From the NCBI GenBank assembly GCA_900546105.1, contig URBP01000053.1:1-14897 (forward strand): a stretch of 14,897 nucleotides of DNA, written 5' to 3'. Position 1 is the stretch's first letter; each line of letters starts with the position of its first letter. The position numbers and the translations under genes are program-made. The notes under the pieces were generated by a model. The model did not search any database, was not told the origin of the DNA, and worked only from the letters and a program-made list of their open reading frames with translations. The stretch is from an uncultured Collinsella sp. (lineage in GTDB: Bacteria; Actinomycetota; Coriobacteriia; Coriobacteriales; Coriobacteriaceae). Of this stretch, positions 6,992 to 14,406 are shown piece after piece.

Positions 6992-7423
6992 ATGCTCATT
7001 TCTTCCAAGGGCCGCTATGCCCTCCGGTTAATGATCTATATCGCGGCGCTGGGCGACGCCGAGGGCAAGATTGCCTTGCGCGAGGTTGCCGACCGCGAGC
7101 ATATCTCGCAAAAGTATCTGGAGCAGCTGGTTCGTCCGCTTATGAAGGCGGGCCTGCTTAAGAGCGTGCGCGGCAAGGGCGGCGGCTACATGATGGCCAA
7201 GGACCCGGCCGAGGTGCGCGCCGGCGACATCCTGCGTGCCGTTGAGGGCAGCACGGCTCCGGTGGCGTGCGATGGCATCGACAACAGCTGCGCCCGCAGC
7301 GACCTTTGCTCGACCGTCAAGTTCTGGCGCGGTCTGGACGACGTGATCGAAAAGTACGTCGACGGCGTGACGTTGGCCGACCTGGCCGCCGTCCCCGAGA
7401 TCAACTTTGACATTAAGCTGTAG
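6992..7423 (+). CDS. Rrf2 family transcriptional regulator, IscR-like, likely suf regulator
   Basis: A 143-residue winged helix-turn-helix protein. Seen: MLISSKGRYALRLMIYIA (1-18), the recognition helix region HISQKYLEQLVRPL (37-50), the wing with RGKGGGYMMA (60-69), and three cysteines C93, C100 and C106. IscR-type proteins hold a Fe-S cluster with C-x5-C-x5-C plus a histidine three residues after the last cysteine; here the spacing is C-x6-C-x5-C and that position is V109. It is divergent from sufC, with a palindrome between them, so sensing Fe-S status and controlling suf and itself is the natural reading. Start: ATG 6992 has GGGAGGG upstream, and the longer frame from 6941 runs through the repeat element. 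Two genes of a toxin-antitoxin type follow 8 bases after its stop. Confidence 0.9.
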   Translation: MLISSKGRYALRLMIYIAALGDAEGKIALREVADREHISQKYLEQLVRPLMKAGLLKSVRGKGGGYMMAKDPAEVRAGDILRAVEGSTAPVACDGIDNSCARSDLCSTVKFWRGLDDVIEKYVDGVTLADLAAVPEINFDIKL

Positions 7424-7431
7424 GACTGCAA

Positions 7432-7719
7432 ATGGCATCTCTCGACAAGGTGTATAAGCAAATCGAAGTTTTTGCTCGGGAATGTGACGCCGAGAAGGTT
7501 GTGCTGTTTGGTTCCCGCGCTCGAGGTGACAACTTGCCTAAGAGCGATATTGACATCGCCGTAGCAGGTTGCCGGGATTTCGGCCGGTTGTCATATTTGA
7601 TCGAGGAGCGTCTTGATACTCTTTTAGATGTAGATGTCGTCAATCTCGACGAGTCCTTATCGCGTCAATTGCTCGATGAAATTGCCAGGGATGGTGTGAT
7701 TCTGTATGAAAAAATATGA
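7432..7719 (+). CDS. MntA-like minimal nucleotidyltransferase (antitoxin of HEPN/MNT pair)
   Basis: A 95-residue MNT-type nucleotidyltransferase. The hallmark GSX10DXD is complete: G27-S28 in LFGSRARGD, then D39 and D41 in SDIDIAV; D68 in LLDVDVV is the likely third metal-binding acid. In type VII systems MntA adenylylates a tyrosine of the HEPN partner HepT and thereby blocks its RNase activity; this protein has the residues to do so. The start ATG is 8 bases after the Rrf2-family gene, and its AGGA RBS overlaps that gene's stop codon, so it is probably co-transcribed. It overlaps the next gene by 14 bases. Base composition is richer in A+T than the flanks, which suggests acquisition by transfer. 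Confidence 0.88.
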   Translation: MASLDKVYKQIEVFARECDAEKVVLFGSRARGDNLPKSDIDIAVAGCRDFGRLSYLIEERLDTLLDVDVVNLDESLSRQLLDEIARDGVILYEKI

Positions 7720-8125
7720 GAACTTTGTCAGCGCCTTGGCGAATCTTGAGGATGCGCCCAATCAGGATCTCAACAATGATTTTGTTCAGAGTGGTTTGAT
7801 TAATAAGTTCAATCTTCAATTTGAACTGAGCTGGAAGCTCCTTAAGCGTCTGCTCGAGTATGAGGGTGCCACGCTTGCCGCGTCGGGGTCTCCTCGTGCC
7901 ATCTTGAAGGAGTCCTACCGATTCTACGACTTTATTGATGAGGCAGCCTGGCTGGATATGCTCAGAGACCGCAATACGAACGTCCATATCTACGACAACA
8001 AGCTCGCTCAAGATTTGATTCATCGCATCTTGAACGTCTATATTCCCGCTTTCTGCCAGTTGAGAGACGGGCTGACGAAACGTTACGGCGAGCTTCTGTT
8101 GGCGCCCGACGACCAGTTTGTCTAA
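7706..8125 (+). CDS. HEPN-domain protein, HepT/HI0074-like (toxin or nucleotidyltransferase partner)
   Basis: A 139-residue all-helical protein of the HI0074 'nucleotidyltransferase substrate binding' type. Visible: the helix with FNLQFELSWKLLKRLLEYEG (35-54), SPRAILKESYRFYDFID (62-78), and the HEPN ribonuclease motif RX4HXY at R89-N90...H94-I95-Y96 (RNTNVHIY). The tyrosine of this motif is the residue AMPylated in studied HepT/MntA pairs. It starts inside the end of the MntA-like gene (14-base overlap) with no strong RBS of its own, so translation is likely coupled. It may be an RNase toxin held in check by the upstream gene. Whether this lineage is toxic is less well established than for DUF86-type HepT proteins. 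Confidence 0.86.
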   Translation: MKKYENFVSALANLEDAPNQDLNNDFVQSGLINKFNLQFELSWKLLKRLLEYEGATLAASGSPRAILKESYRFYDFIDEAAWLDMLRDRNTNVHIYDNKLAQDLIHRILNVYIPAFCQLRDGLTKRYGELLLAPDDQFV

Positions 8126-8144
8126 TTCCTTACGATTTCGCGGA

Positions 8145-8183
8145 GGGTTGTTGCCGTTTACCGAGGGGTTGTTGTGCAACAAC
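8145..8183. repeat. GGGTTGTTG direct repeat with a GTTGTTG-TG-CAACAAC palindrome
   Basis: GGGTTGTTG occurs at 8145-8153 and 8166-8174, 21 bases apart (two helical turns). The second copy runs into a perfect 7-base inverted repeat, GTTGTTG/CAACAAC, at 8168-8183 with a TG centre. It lies between the HepT-like gene and the muramidase-like gene. No T-tract follows closely, so a terminator is unlikely; an operator for the downstream gene is possible. A related 12-base palindrome lies past that gene at 10133-10144. Confidence 0.55.
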
Positions 8184-8253
8184 GGGCGAGCTGCAATACT
8201 TATTTTTATCTTTGCAAACTGAACTTTAACTACACCAATGCAGGGAGGATCTT

Positions 8254-10065
8254 ATGCAGCCCAAGCATTCTGCGATTGTCGCGGGCCTGACGCTGGCGCT
8301 TTCGTTTGGTGCCGTTTCCGCGCCGGCACCCGCCGCTGCCGAGGAGCCCACGCCAGGCGTTGCCTCGGATGCCACCGATATCGATAAGGGTCTCTACACC
8401 CAGCAGTCCTTCTCGGGCGTGCTGAGGTCGGTCCAGGGCGTTTCGTTTGTCAACGTGACTCCCGAGATGAAGTACTTTACCAAGTACGAGAGCCATGGTA
8501 ATTACAACCAGGGCTTTTCGTATGGTGACGGCTATAACGCACTGGGCTACTATCAGTTTGATCGCCGCTGGTCGCTCATTCCGTTTATGAAGCAGGTCTA
8601 CAACTACAACCCCGAAAAATACTGCATGCTCAAGGATGCGATTGATCGCGGCAGCGAAATTTCCAACGCGAACAATCCCATGTCCGAGAACGGTCAGCTC
8701 ACCGAGCTGGGCCGTATCGCGCAGGAGGCTTTCCAGGGTGCTTACAGCACCGATCCTGTTGAGTTCTCAGCACTTCAAGATGCCTATGCGTACAACTCGT
8801 ACTATGCGGTGACCGAGGCGTGGCTCAAGAGCGGCCTGGGTATTGATATTTCGGGCCGCGCCGGTTGCGTCAAGGGCATGGTGTGGAGCATCACCAACAT
8901 GTGCGGCACCGGTGGCTGCAGGGACTTTTTCCGCTGGGCGAATCTTTCCAACGGTATGTCCGACCGAGAGTTTGTGACGGCGCTCTCCAATAGCGTGGTC
9001 AATAACGTGGCGACCAAGTATTCGAGCCAGCCCCAGTATCATGAGGGCTGGAAGAACCGCTACCGCAATGAGCTCAAGGACTGCCTGGTCTATATCGCCG
9101 TGGACGAGGCTGCCGCTGCGACGCCCGTGCAGCCCGAGCCTACGCCGGCGCCCTCGCCGACACCTGATTCGAATGACGACTCGAGTGACGATGCCAACGA
9201 TGACAGGATGGATGCGCCCTCGACCGATGCTGACGGTAATGGCTCTGCTGGTGGCACTACCAACGACGGCTCTACCTCGAACGGCTCCGATTCGAACGGC
9301 TCTGCTGCGGGCGATTCGTCTTCAAGCTCTGCCGGCAATACGGACAGCGACGCTTCTTGTTCGACCGGCGCTGACACCTCTAACTCATCTACCGGCTCGA
9401 GCGATTCGTCCGTTGACACCGGCTCTAACAACGGCTCCGGCTCTGACACGACCCCTGATTCCGATGCTTCCAAGGACGACTCGAATAAGGCGCCGAACGC
9501 TCCCGTTGCTTCGCCGGACAAGAAGCCTTCTTTCTCCGAGCAGCTTGGTTCTACGCTGGGTTCTTCGCTGATGGCTGGCGTCAATAACGGCTCGACCCAG
9601 AACAAGGACAACTCTGATCAGGTTTCCACGGAAAAGACCGAGGCCGCAAAGGGCGACTCCAAGGACATGGCTTCCGAGAAGAACGAATCTGATAAGGGTT
9701 CTAGCTCTGAGGAGAAGGACGACAAATCCGCTCAGAAGAAGGACGAGGATAAGAAGTCTGAATCTGAGAAGAAGGACGAGAGCAAGGCCGAGGGCGAAAA
9801 GAAACAGTCCGAAGACGACGACAAGAGCGGTGCTGACAACCAGGTCCAAGAGCAAAATGACTCCAAAACGGTGACCACCACGACCACGACGACTACAACT
9901 ACCAAGTCCTCGGGCGGCAACATGCCCAAGACGGGCGATCTGATTGTGATGGCGAGCCTTGCTAGTGCAAGCTTGGCCACGCTGGGCGCCACGTCTATTG
10001 TGAGTGGCAAGCATAAACTCGATCAGCAAAAGAAGGCTGCTGGGCAGAACGACTCCGAGGAGTAG
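8254..10065 (+). CDS. Secreted lysozyme-like protein with LPXTG-type (MPKTG) cell wall anchor
   Basis: 603 residues. A signal peptide (1-29, likely cleaved after APAAA) is followed by a domain at about 70-285 whose KYESHGNYNQGF...GDGYNALGYYQFD (77-103) resembles lysozyme/transglycosylase-like domains, with E79 as candidate catalytic acid. Five cysteines (124, 205, 217, 222, 277) lie in this domain. Then come a Pro-rich hinge (291-304), a Ser/Asp/Gly/Asn-rich stalk (about 305-410), a Lys/Glu/Ser-rich stretch (about 450-530), ten threonines (541-550), and MPKTG (557-561) with a hydrophobic segment and basic residues: a sortase signal with a variant first residue. The cytoplasmic tail is longer than usual. 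AGGGAGGA lies 4 bases before ATG 8254. Likely role: peptidoglycan remodelling at the cell surface; the enzyme activity is inferred. It is monocistronic, with a strong terminator behind it. Confidence 0.82.
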   Translation: MQPKHSAIVAGLTLALSFGAVSAPAPAAAEEPTPGVASDATDIDKGLYTQQSFSGVLRSVQGVSFVNVTPEMKYFTKYESHGNYNQGFSYGDGYNALGYYQFDRRWSLIPFMKQVYNYNPEKYCMLKDAIDRGSEISNANNPMSENGQLTELGRIAQEAFQGAYSTDPVEFSALQDAYAYNSYYAVTEAWLKSGLGIDISGRAGCVKGMVWSITNMCGTGGCRDFFRWANLSNGMSDREFVTALSNSVVNNVATKYSSQPQYHEGWKNRYRNELKDCLVYIAVDEAAAATPVQPEPTPAPSPTPDSNDDSSDDANDDRMDAPSTDADGNGSAGGTTNDGSTSNGSDSNGSAAGDSSSSSAGNTDSDASCSTGADTSNSSTGSSDSSVDTGSNNGSGSDTTPDSDASKDDSNKAPNAPVASPDKKPSFSEQLGSTLGSSLMAGVNNGSTQNKDNSDQVSTEKTEAAKGDSKDMASEKNESDKGSSSEEKDDKSAQKKDEDKKSESEKKDESKAEGEKKQSEDDDKSGADNQVQEQNDSKTVTTTTTTTTTTKSSGGNMPKTGDLIVMASLASASLATLGATSIVSGKHKLDQQKKAAGQNDSEE

Positions 10066-10100
10066 TCCCTTTCGGTTGCCCGACAACTAAAGATTCGCAA

Positions 10101-10137
10101 TGGGGGCCGGTGCAGATGCATCGGGCCCCATTTTGTT
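10101..10137 (+). terminator. Strong intrinsic terminator after the wall-anchored protein gene
   Basis: TGGGGGCCGGTGCA (10101-10114) pairs with TGCATCGGGCCCCA (10117-10130) over 14 positions with one G-G mismatch and one G-T wobble; the innermost pairs probably open to form the loop. TTTTGTT follows at 10131-10137. It lies 36 bases past the stop codon. Confidence 0.88.
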
Positions 10138-10144
10138 GCACAAC
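10133..10144. repeat. TTGTTGCACAAC near-palindrome
   Basis: This 12-base sequence equals the reverse complement of the core of the palindrome at 8168-8183. The two copies therefore flank the muramidase-like gene in inverted orientation, although both are themselves nearly symmetric. It overlaps the T-tract of the preceding terminator. Confidence 0.4.
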
Positions 10145-10229
10145 GATTTGTTATGCCCCCTCAAGGCCTTTGTTCCTACCGTTGCCCGATGCCTTTGCAC
10201 GGATCCAGCGTTGCACTTGAACTGCTCGC

Positions 10230-10235
10230 TACAAT
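10230..10235 (+). promoter_or_regulatory. Possible -10 box for the AAA-ATPase-like gene
   Basis: TACAAT at 10230-10235 lies about 34 bases before the GTG start of the next gene. TTGCAC at 10211-10216 is only 13 bases upstream, too close for a standard -35, so the assignment rests on the -10 alone. Confidence 0.3.
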
Positions 10236-10268
10236 GGGCTTCGTGCTGCGTTTTAGGGAGAAGTTACG

Positions 10269-12065
10269 GTGTCTGAACAGGAGTATTGCAACAGTGCCGA
10301 TACTTTTGGCGTACGGCTTGTCAACCATGTCGATGATGCAGTTTTGCCGGTCGGTGTGCATGGTTTTGCCGATGCCATTGGTCGTTGCATACTGGTCGAC
10401 AAGACCATGTTTATTGCCGATGTGTTGGACTGTGACGCGTCCGTTGTGGTGTGCTGTCGACCCGAGGGTTTTGGCAAGAGCATGAACTTGTCGATGCTCA
10501 GGGCTTTTCTGGAGCGTCCGGCGGTCGGTCGCGCCGGTCGGATCTCGTTTGCCGATGCTCAGATTTGGGATGCGGACGGTGGGCGCTATCGGGATGAGTA
10601 TGCTTGCTATCCGGTGATATCGCTGGACTTTTCTGGCGCTGCGAGGCGTGGCCCCGCTGTTGCCGGCGTCGTGCGCGATGCCCTTTCGGGCGAGTGCGCT
10701 CGCTTGTTGGCTCTCTTGGAGGCTCCGGATTTAGCTCGAGATAAGGTGCGTCACATCGAACGTGTCGCGCGTGGCGTGGCGAGCGCGGACGAGGTTGACT
10801 CGGTGCTCGGTGTGCTTATAGAGCTGCTGGAGATTGCCTGCGATGAGCAGGTTGTATTGCTCGTTGATGAGTACGATGCGGCGTGGTCTCGCCATGCGAG
10901 CGCGAGGGACGCTTCCGACGCCGATCCGGCAGAACTACTTGACCGTGTGCTGTTTGACGCCATTGCTGCCGCGGGCCATTCGCTACGCTTTGCTTGTCTG
11001 ATGGGGGAGTGTCCCGGTCCTGCCGAAGCGGCGCTTTCTTCGCGCGGCTGCTCGTATTGTCTGACGACGCCGCTGTCGGCGTGGTGTGACCGTTGGTTCG
11101 GTTTTTCGGATGCCGAGGTCGAGGCTCTTTTGAATCATGCTGGGCGCGAGGAATACCTGAATGATGCGCGTGAATGGCTCGAGGGGTATCGGTTTGGCAG
11201 GGCCTATTGCTCGAGTCCAGAGCGTGTGATCGGTTTTCTGGGCCGAGGCTGCACGGCGCCTGTGCGTGCCGATCTGTATGGATATGCCGATTGCCTGAGT
11301 AGGGTAGTTGCCGGGTGGAATCTCGACCGCCTTTCGGTCTCATTTGATTTGCTCGAGGCCCATGGGTGCGCTGAGGCCCCGCTTTGTTTGGGCACTGCAG
11401 AGCCAGATGTCTCGCCTGACGATGGCATGTGGACAGCGCTGTATCTGTCCGGTTTTCTCACGACGGATATGACTGAGGAGCCAGAGCATGGCGATCGCTT
11501 CCGTGCTTTGCGATTGCCCAATAACGAGCTTCGCCAGGCCTTGCGTCTAGTGATTATTGAGTGGTTTGAGTGCGCTGCAGAAGACATTCGAGACGTCGAT
11601 GCGTTTCGCGACGGGCTGTGCCATGGGAACGAGGATACCGTGAGGCGGGCGCTAAGCCGCATCTTGGGAGATGCAGGAATCGGTGCGACCGACCCAGATA
11701 CACCGCTGCCATATCACCTACTCTTGCAAGGACTCTGCTTTGGATTGCCGGGCTATGCCAATCCTGCTTCGAGGCGAAAGTGTGGCGCGGATCGCTGGGA
11801 CATCCAGGTTTTTCCTACGGGCGCCGCGTTCGACATAGCCGATACGATCGGTATGCTCGATGAACGTCCGCTGATAACGATCAACATGATGTACGACCCT
11901 GGCGTCGATGCCCTGGGCCTGGAACTGTTGGCGGTTCAGGCGCTGCTCGACATAGAGCGCGACGGCATCGATGATATCCGCGTGCCGCGCCCCGCCGTCG
12001 GGCGCATGCGTTGGGGCTTTGGCTTTGACGGTCAGCGTGTGTCCGTGGTGTGCCAACGACTGTAG
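10269..12065 (+). CDS. AAA-ATPase-like / DUF1703-type protein with degenerate nuclease end
   Basis: 598 residues of the AAA-ATPase-like (PF09820) plus PD-(D/E)XK-like (DUF1703) architecture, common in gut anaerobes and of unknown function. Seen: the N-terminal VLPVGVHGFADAIG (25-38) and LVDKTMFIADVL (42-53) typical of the family, a P-loop-like RPEGFGKSMNLSML (64-77; most relatives have RPRRFGKS), YPVISLDFSG (114-123), and Walker B VVLLVDEYDAAW (195-206). In the C-terminal part, YHLLLQGLCFGL (482-493) marks the nuclease region, but the family's NrEsGxGRxD reads SRRKCGADRWD (501-511): the Glu is Lys and only D511 remains. The later E-x-K motif is not found (LITINMM, 535-541). GTG 10269 is used as start, with GGGAG 8 bases before it. 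Most likely ATP-binding but not a nuclease. Confidence 0.75.
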   Translation: MSEQEYCNSADTFGVRLVNHVDDAVLPVGVHGFADAIGRCILVDKTMFIADVLDCDASVVVCCRPEGFGKSMNLSMLRAFLERPAVGRAGRISFADAQIWDADGGRYRDEYACYPVISLDFSGAARRGPAVAGVVRDALSGECARLLALLEAPDLARDKVRHIERVARGVASADEVDSVLGVLIELLEIACDEQVVLLVDEYDAAWSRHASARDASDADPAELLDRVLFDAIAAAGHSLRFACLMGECPGPAEAALSSRGCSYCLTTPLSAWCDRWFGFSDAEVEALLNHAGREEYLNDAREWLEGYRFGRAYCSSPERVIGFLGRGCTAPVRADLYGYADCLSRVVAGWNLDRLSVSFDLLEAHGCAEAPLCLGTAEPDVSPDDGMWTALYLSGFLTTDMTEEPEHGDRFRALRLPNNELRQALRLVIIEWFECAAEDIRDVDAFRDGLCHGNEDTVRRALSRILGDAGIGATDPDTPLPYHLLLQGLCFGLPGYANPASRRKCGADRWDIQVFPTGAAFDIADTIGMLDERPLITINMMYDPGVDALGLELLAVQALLDIERDGIDDIRVPRPAVGRMRWGFGFDGQRVSVVCQRL

Positions 12066-12069
12066 CGGC

Positions 12070-12084
12070 GGGCGAAAGCCCTTT
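12070..12084. terminator. Small GGGC-GAAA-GCCC hairpin between convergent genes
   Basis: GGGC (12070-12073), a GAAA tetraloop and GCCC (12078-12081) followed by TTT form a very short hairpin in the 17-base gap between the AAA-ATPase-like gene and the glycosyltransferase gene. The stem has only four pairs, so it is a weak terminator at best. Confidence 0.25.
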
Positions 12085-13105
12085 ACTGCTCCGCGTCCAT
12101 CAGGGGCGGCATGGGCTTCCAGTTGGGGTCCTTGACGATCTTGCGGGCGTCCTTCATGCCACGGCGCAGCGCCGGAATACCGGTCTTAAAGCACTTGTCA
12201 ACGGCGGCCAGGCGAATGAATTCCTTGCAGAAGGTCGCGGCGTTGCCCAGACGGAACAGCACAGGGTGGTAGTCGCCGTAGATCTGCATGTAGCGGGCCA
12301 GATAACCGCGGTTGCGCATGATGTAGTAGCGGTTGGTGTCGCTCGTAGAGTTGAGCTGGCGCTTGCCGGCGATGTCCCAGTTAGAGACGGCGCGGGCGCG
12401 CTTGAGCACCACGTCGGCAACAACGGCGGCGGGGAAGTGCTGGCTGGCCACGTAGCCGTAGCAGGCGTCGTCACCGTAGATAAAGAAGCGCGCGTCGGGC
12501 AGGCCAATCTTGTCGACCACGCGGCGCGAGAACATGCCACCCTCAAAGCACAGCTGGTTCATGGCGCGGTAGCCCTCGGGGCCCAAGTCCCACTTGGCGA
12601 CAGGGTTGGGAATGCCGAGCGAAAGGATGAGTTGGTATTGCCAAAAGAAGGCGCCGCCATCGAAGTCCAGGCGCGAACCCTGGATAACATCGTAGCGGTC
12701 GGTCCACTTGGCCAGGCGCTCGATGCCTTCGGGGATGACGAGCACGTCGTCGTCCATCACCCAGAACCACTGGGCCCCCAGATCGTATGCGCATTTAGTG
12801 CCAGCGGAGAAGCCGCCCGCACCGCCGCCGTTTTCGAGCTGCGGGGCGTAGATGACACGGTCGGTGCCGCCCTGCGCGTCGGGCTGCACGGTGTCGATGC
12901 CCCACAGGTTGGCCAGGCGCTCGTTGAATGCAGTGCACATGGCCTCGGTCTCGCGCGAATTCTCGTTATCGACAATCACGATGCGCCAGGGCGTTGCCGT
13001 GAGCTCGGTCATGGAGTCGAACAAGTTGGCCAGGAGTTCCTGGCGCTTGTACGTAACGACGACGATGGCGAGCTTATCGATGGGAGCGGGAAGGGTTGAA
13101 GGCAT
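12083..13105 (-). CDS. Family 2 glycosyltransferase, GlfT-like (galactofuranosyl/rhamnosyl transferase type)
   Basis: A 340-residue GT-A fold enzyme with no membrane segment. Motifs: IVVVTYKRQELL (14-25), ENGGGAGGFSAG (91-102), the metal-binding WFWVMDDDVLVIPEG (113-127, D118-D120), LCFEGGMFSRRVV (185-197) and FIYGDDACYG (208-217). The GGxGGF plus WVMDDD combination is typical of galactofuranosyltransferases such as GlfT2 and of related rhamnosyltransferases; the sugar cannot be told. ATG 13105 is chosen because the family N-terminus starts there and AAAGGA lies 11 bases upstream. A longer frame reaches 13240, but it would start upstream of the predicted promoter and lacks an RBS. It probably adds sugars to a cell-wall or capsular polysaccharide, in keeping with the neighbouring acyltransferase and glycosyltransferase genes. 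Confidence 0.85.
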   Translation of the reverse strand: MPSTLPAPIDKLAIVVVTYKRQELLANLFDSMTELTATPWRIVIVDNENSRETEAMCTAFNERLANLWGIDTVQPDAQGGTDRVIYAPQLENGGGAGGFSAGTKCAYDLGAQWFWVMDDDVLVIPEGIERLAKWTDRYDVIQGSRLDFDGGAFFWQYQLILSLGIPNPVAKWDLGPEGYRAMNQLCFEGGMFSRRVVDKIGLPDARFFIYGDDACYGYVASQHFPAAVVADVVLKRARAVSNWDIAGKRQLNSTSDTNRYYIMRNRGYLARYMQIYGDYHPVLFRLGNAATFCKEFIRLAAVDKCFKTGIPALRRGMKDARKIVKDPNWKPMPPLMDAEQ

Positions 13106-13180
13106 GGGGCAATATATCCTTTCACGCGCGGCGGGCATGCGCTGCACGGAAGCTATCGAATACGTCCTTGGGACTGTCCT

Positions 13181-13186
13181 ATTGTA
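13181..13186 (-). promoter_or_regulatory. Possible -10 box for the GlfT-like gene
   Basis: TACAAT on the minus strand (complement of 13181-13186), with a TTGCCG-like -35 at 13206-13211 and a spacing of 19 bases, longer than ideal. Just downstream lies the small palindrome GGAC-T-GTCC at 13171-13179, close to the expected transcription start. Tentative. Confidence 0.3.
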
Positions 13187-13218
13187 AAGGCTCGGCGCAC
13201 CTTGTCGGCAAGCTTTGA

Positions 13219-13237
13219 ATAAAACGCAGGAACCTGC
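13219..13237 (-). terminator. Short terminator after the acyltransferase gene
   Basis: On the minus strand GCAGG-TT-CCTGC (13237-13226) is followed by GTTTTATT. The stem is only 4-5 pairs with a tight loop, but the T-rich tail and the position 39 bases past the stop codon fit an intrinsic terminator. Confidence 0.4.
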
Positions 13238-13275
13238 CACGGCTGCAGCGGCTTTAGCGTCTGACGGCAGCGTGT

Positions 13276-14406
13276 CTATTGCCGCTTGAGCTTGCGAGCG
13301 ATAAGGCTTCTAGCTGCATCGATGATGAGGAGCGACAGAGCAAAGACGATGCTAATGACGGTACCCGTGATGATACATATAGCTGCCGGGCTGTTTTGGC
13401 TGACCAGTATGTTTGTGAGCAACGTATTGAAGACGGGACGCCACAGGCTACTGGTGAGCGACTGCATCACATAGAAACCGAGCGTGGCGGTCGATAAGGT
13501 GACGATGACACCTGCAGTCCGCGGATTGCCTGAGGCACTGCGTCGGGTTGCCGCAAAGAGCAGGGAGGCGGCAGCGAGGGCAAACGAGATCAACGAGGTT
13601 GATTTGTAGGAGAGGACTGCCATCGCCGTGAGGTTGTCGGTGAAGGAGAGTGCTCCATCCAGGATGGTGGCGAGCGCCAAAACCGCTGCGAGCGACCGCG
13701 TGCCTAAGGCGCCCGCCTTGTCCGAATCTATGGCGCCGGTTACGTCGCGGAGCAGTCCGCTAATCAAAAACGCGATAACGTACGTGACGGCGCTCATGAG
13801 TTTCTGGAGCCAAGAAAACTCGCCGGCGCTTGTCGTACTCATAACGGCTAAATACCCGTTAACAGCAAATGCGAGGATGCCAACAGCGATGACCGTCGCC
13901 GTGTAGCTCTTCTGGGAGAGTCGACTCTTAGCCAGTCCAAACCATGGCGCCATGAAGACCGTGGCGGCATAGACCCAGATAAACTCAAGGCCTAGCGTGT
14001 ACCAGTAGTGCGTGCTGAGGGTAACATCGGGAATGGGGGAGACGACCGTGGACCACGCGAGTGCCACGAGGCAATAAAACGCAGTGGGCATAACGACCTT
14101 GCCAAGGCGCTGCACCGTCCGTCGCATTTGCGATTTCCACGTTGCCCCACCGTCCCAAGCACGCGCGGCTGAGGCGATGAGAAAATAGCCCGAGATCATA
14201 AAGAAGACCTCGTTGGCCCAGCAGCCCAGCAGGTTAATAAAACCGAGCACGCCGGAATAGGGGAACATCGCAAGCGGCACATATTCCACGACGCCGACGC
14301 AGGTCGCTTGGAAGGTCCACTGAAACGTGTGGAATACCGCGATGCCGGCGACCGCGATCAAGCGCAGCGCTTCGATGGATATATTGCGTGCGGCTTTGGG
14401 CTGCAT
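13276..14406 (-). CDS. Acyltransferase 3 family membrane protein
   Basis: A 376-residue polytopic membrane protein with about ten hydrophobic segments. The N-terminal family signature is visible: RNISIEALRLIAVAGIAVFHTF (from residue 7), with R15 and the presumed catalytic H26, followed by FFMISGYFLIAS in the second or third helix region. Such proteins transfer acetyl or other acyl groups onto extracytoplasmic glycans; the substrate is unknown. The start is ATG 14406, with GAAAGGA 4 bases before it. An in-frame ATG at 14445 lies only 2 bases past a TATAAT -10 box and lacks an RBS, so it would precede the transcript start. The protein ends with a basic ARKLKRQ tail. The two glycosyltransferase genes on its sides suggest a surface-polysaccharide role such as O-acetylation. 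Confidence 0.85.
   Translation of the reverse strand: MQPKAARNISIEALRLIAVAGIAVFHTFQWTFQATCVGVVEYVPLAMFPYSGVLGFINLLGCWANEVFFMISGYFLIASAARAWDGGATWKSQMRRTVQRLGKVVMPTAFYCLVALAWSTVVSPIPDVTLSTHYWYTLGLEFIWVYAATVFMAPWFGLAKSRLSQKSYTATVIAVGILAFAVNGYLAVMSTTSAGEFSWLQKLMSAVTYVIAFLISGLLRDVTGAIDSDKAGALGTRSLAAVLALATILDGALSFTDNLTAMAVLSYKSTSLISFALAAASLLFAATRRSASGNPRTAGVIVTLSTATLGFYVMQSLTSSLWRPVFNTLLTNILVSQNSPAAICIITGTVISIVFALSLLIIDAARSLIARKLKRQ

Noticed and set aside
9871..9903. ACN trinucleotide tract as a phase-variable repeat
   Set aside because: It is a mixed-codon threonine run in steps of three, so slippage would change stalk length only, not the reading frame.
9385..10086. Minus-strand open frame opposite the stalk of the wall-anchored protein
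   Set aside because: It results from the repetitive Ser/Asp and Lys/Glu codons on the other strand; its Leu/Val runs mirror those repeats, and no RBS is seen.
13163..13179. Possible third copy of the GGGACAA element (TTGGGACTGTCC)
   Set aside because: Only TTGGGAC is shared; the right part ATTTTGTCCC and the left flank are missing.
13106..13240. Longer start of the GlfT-like gene
   Set aside because: It would begin upstream of the predicted -10 box, lacks an RBS, and its residues do not fit the family N-terminus.
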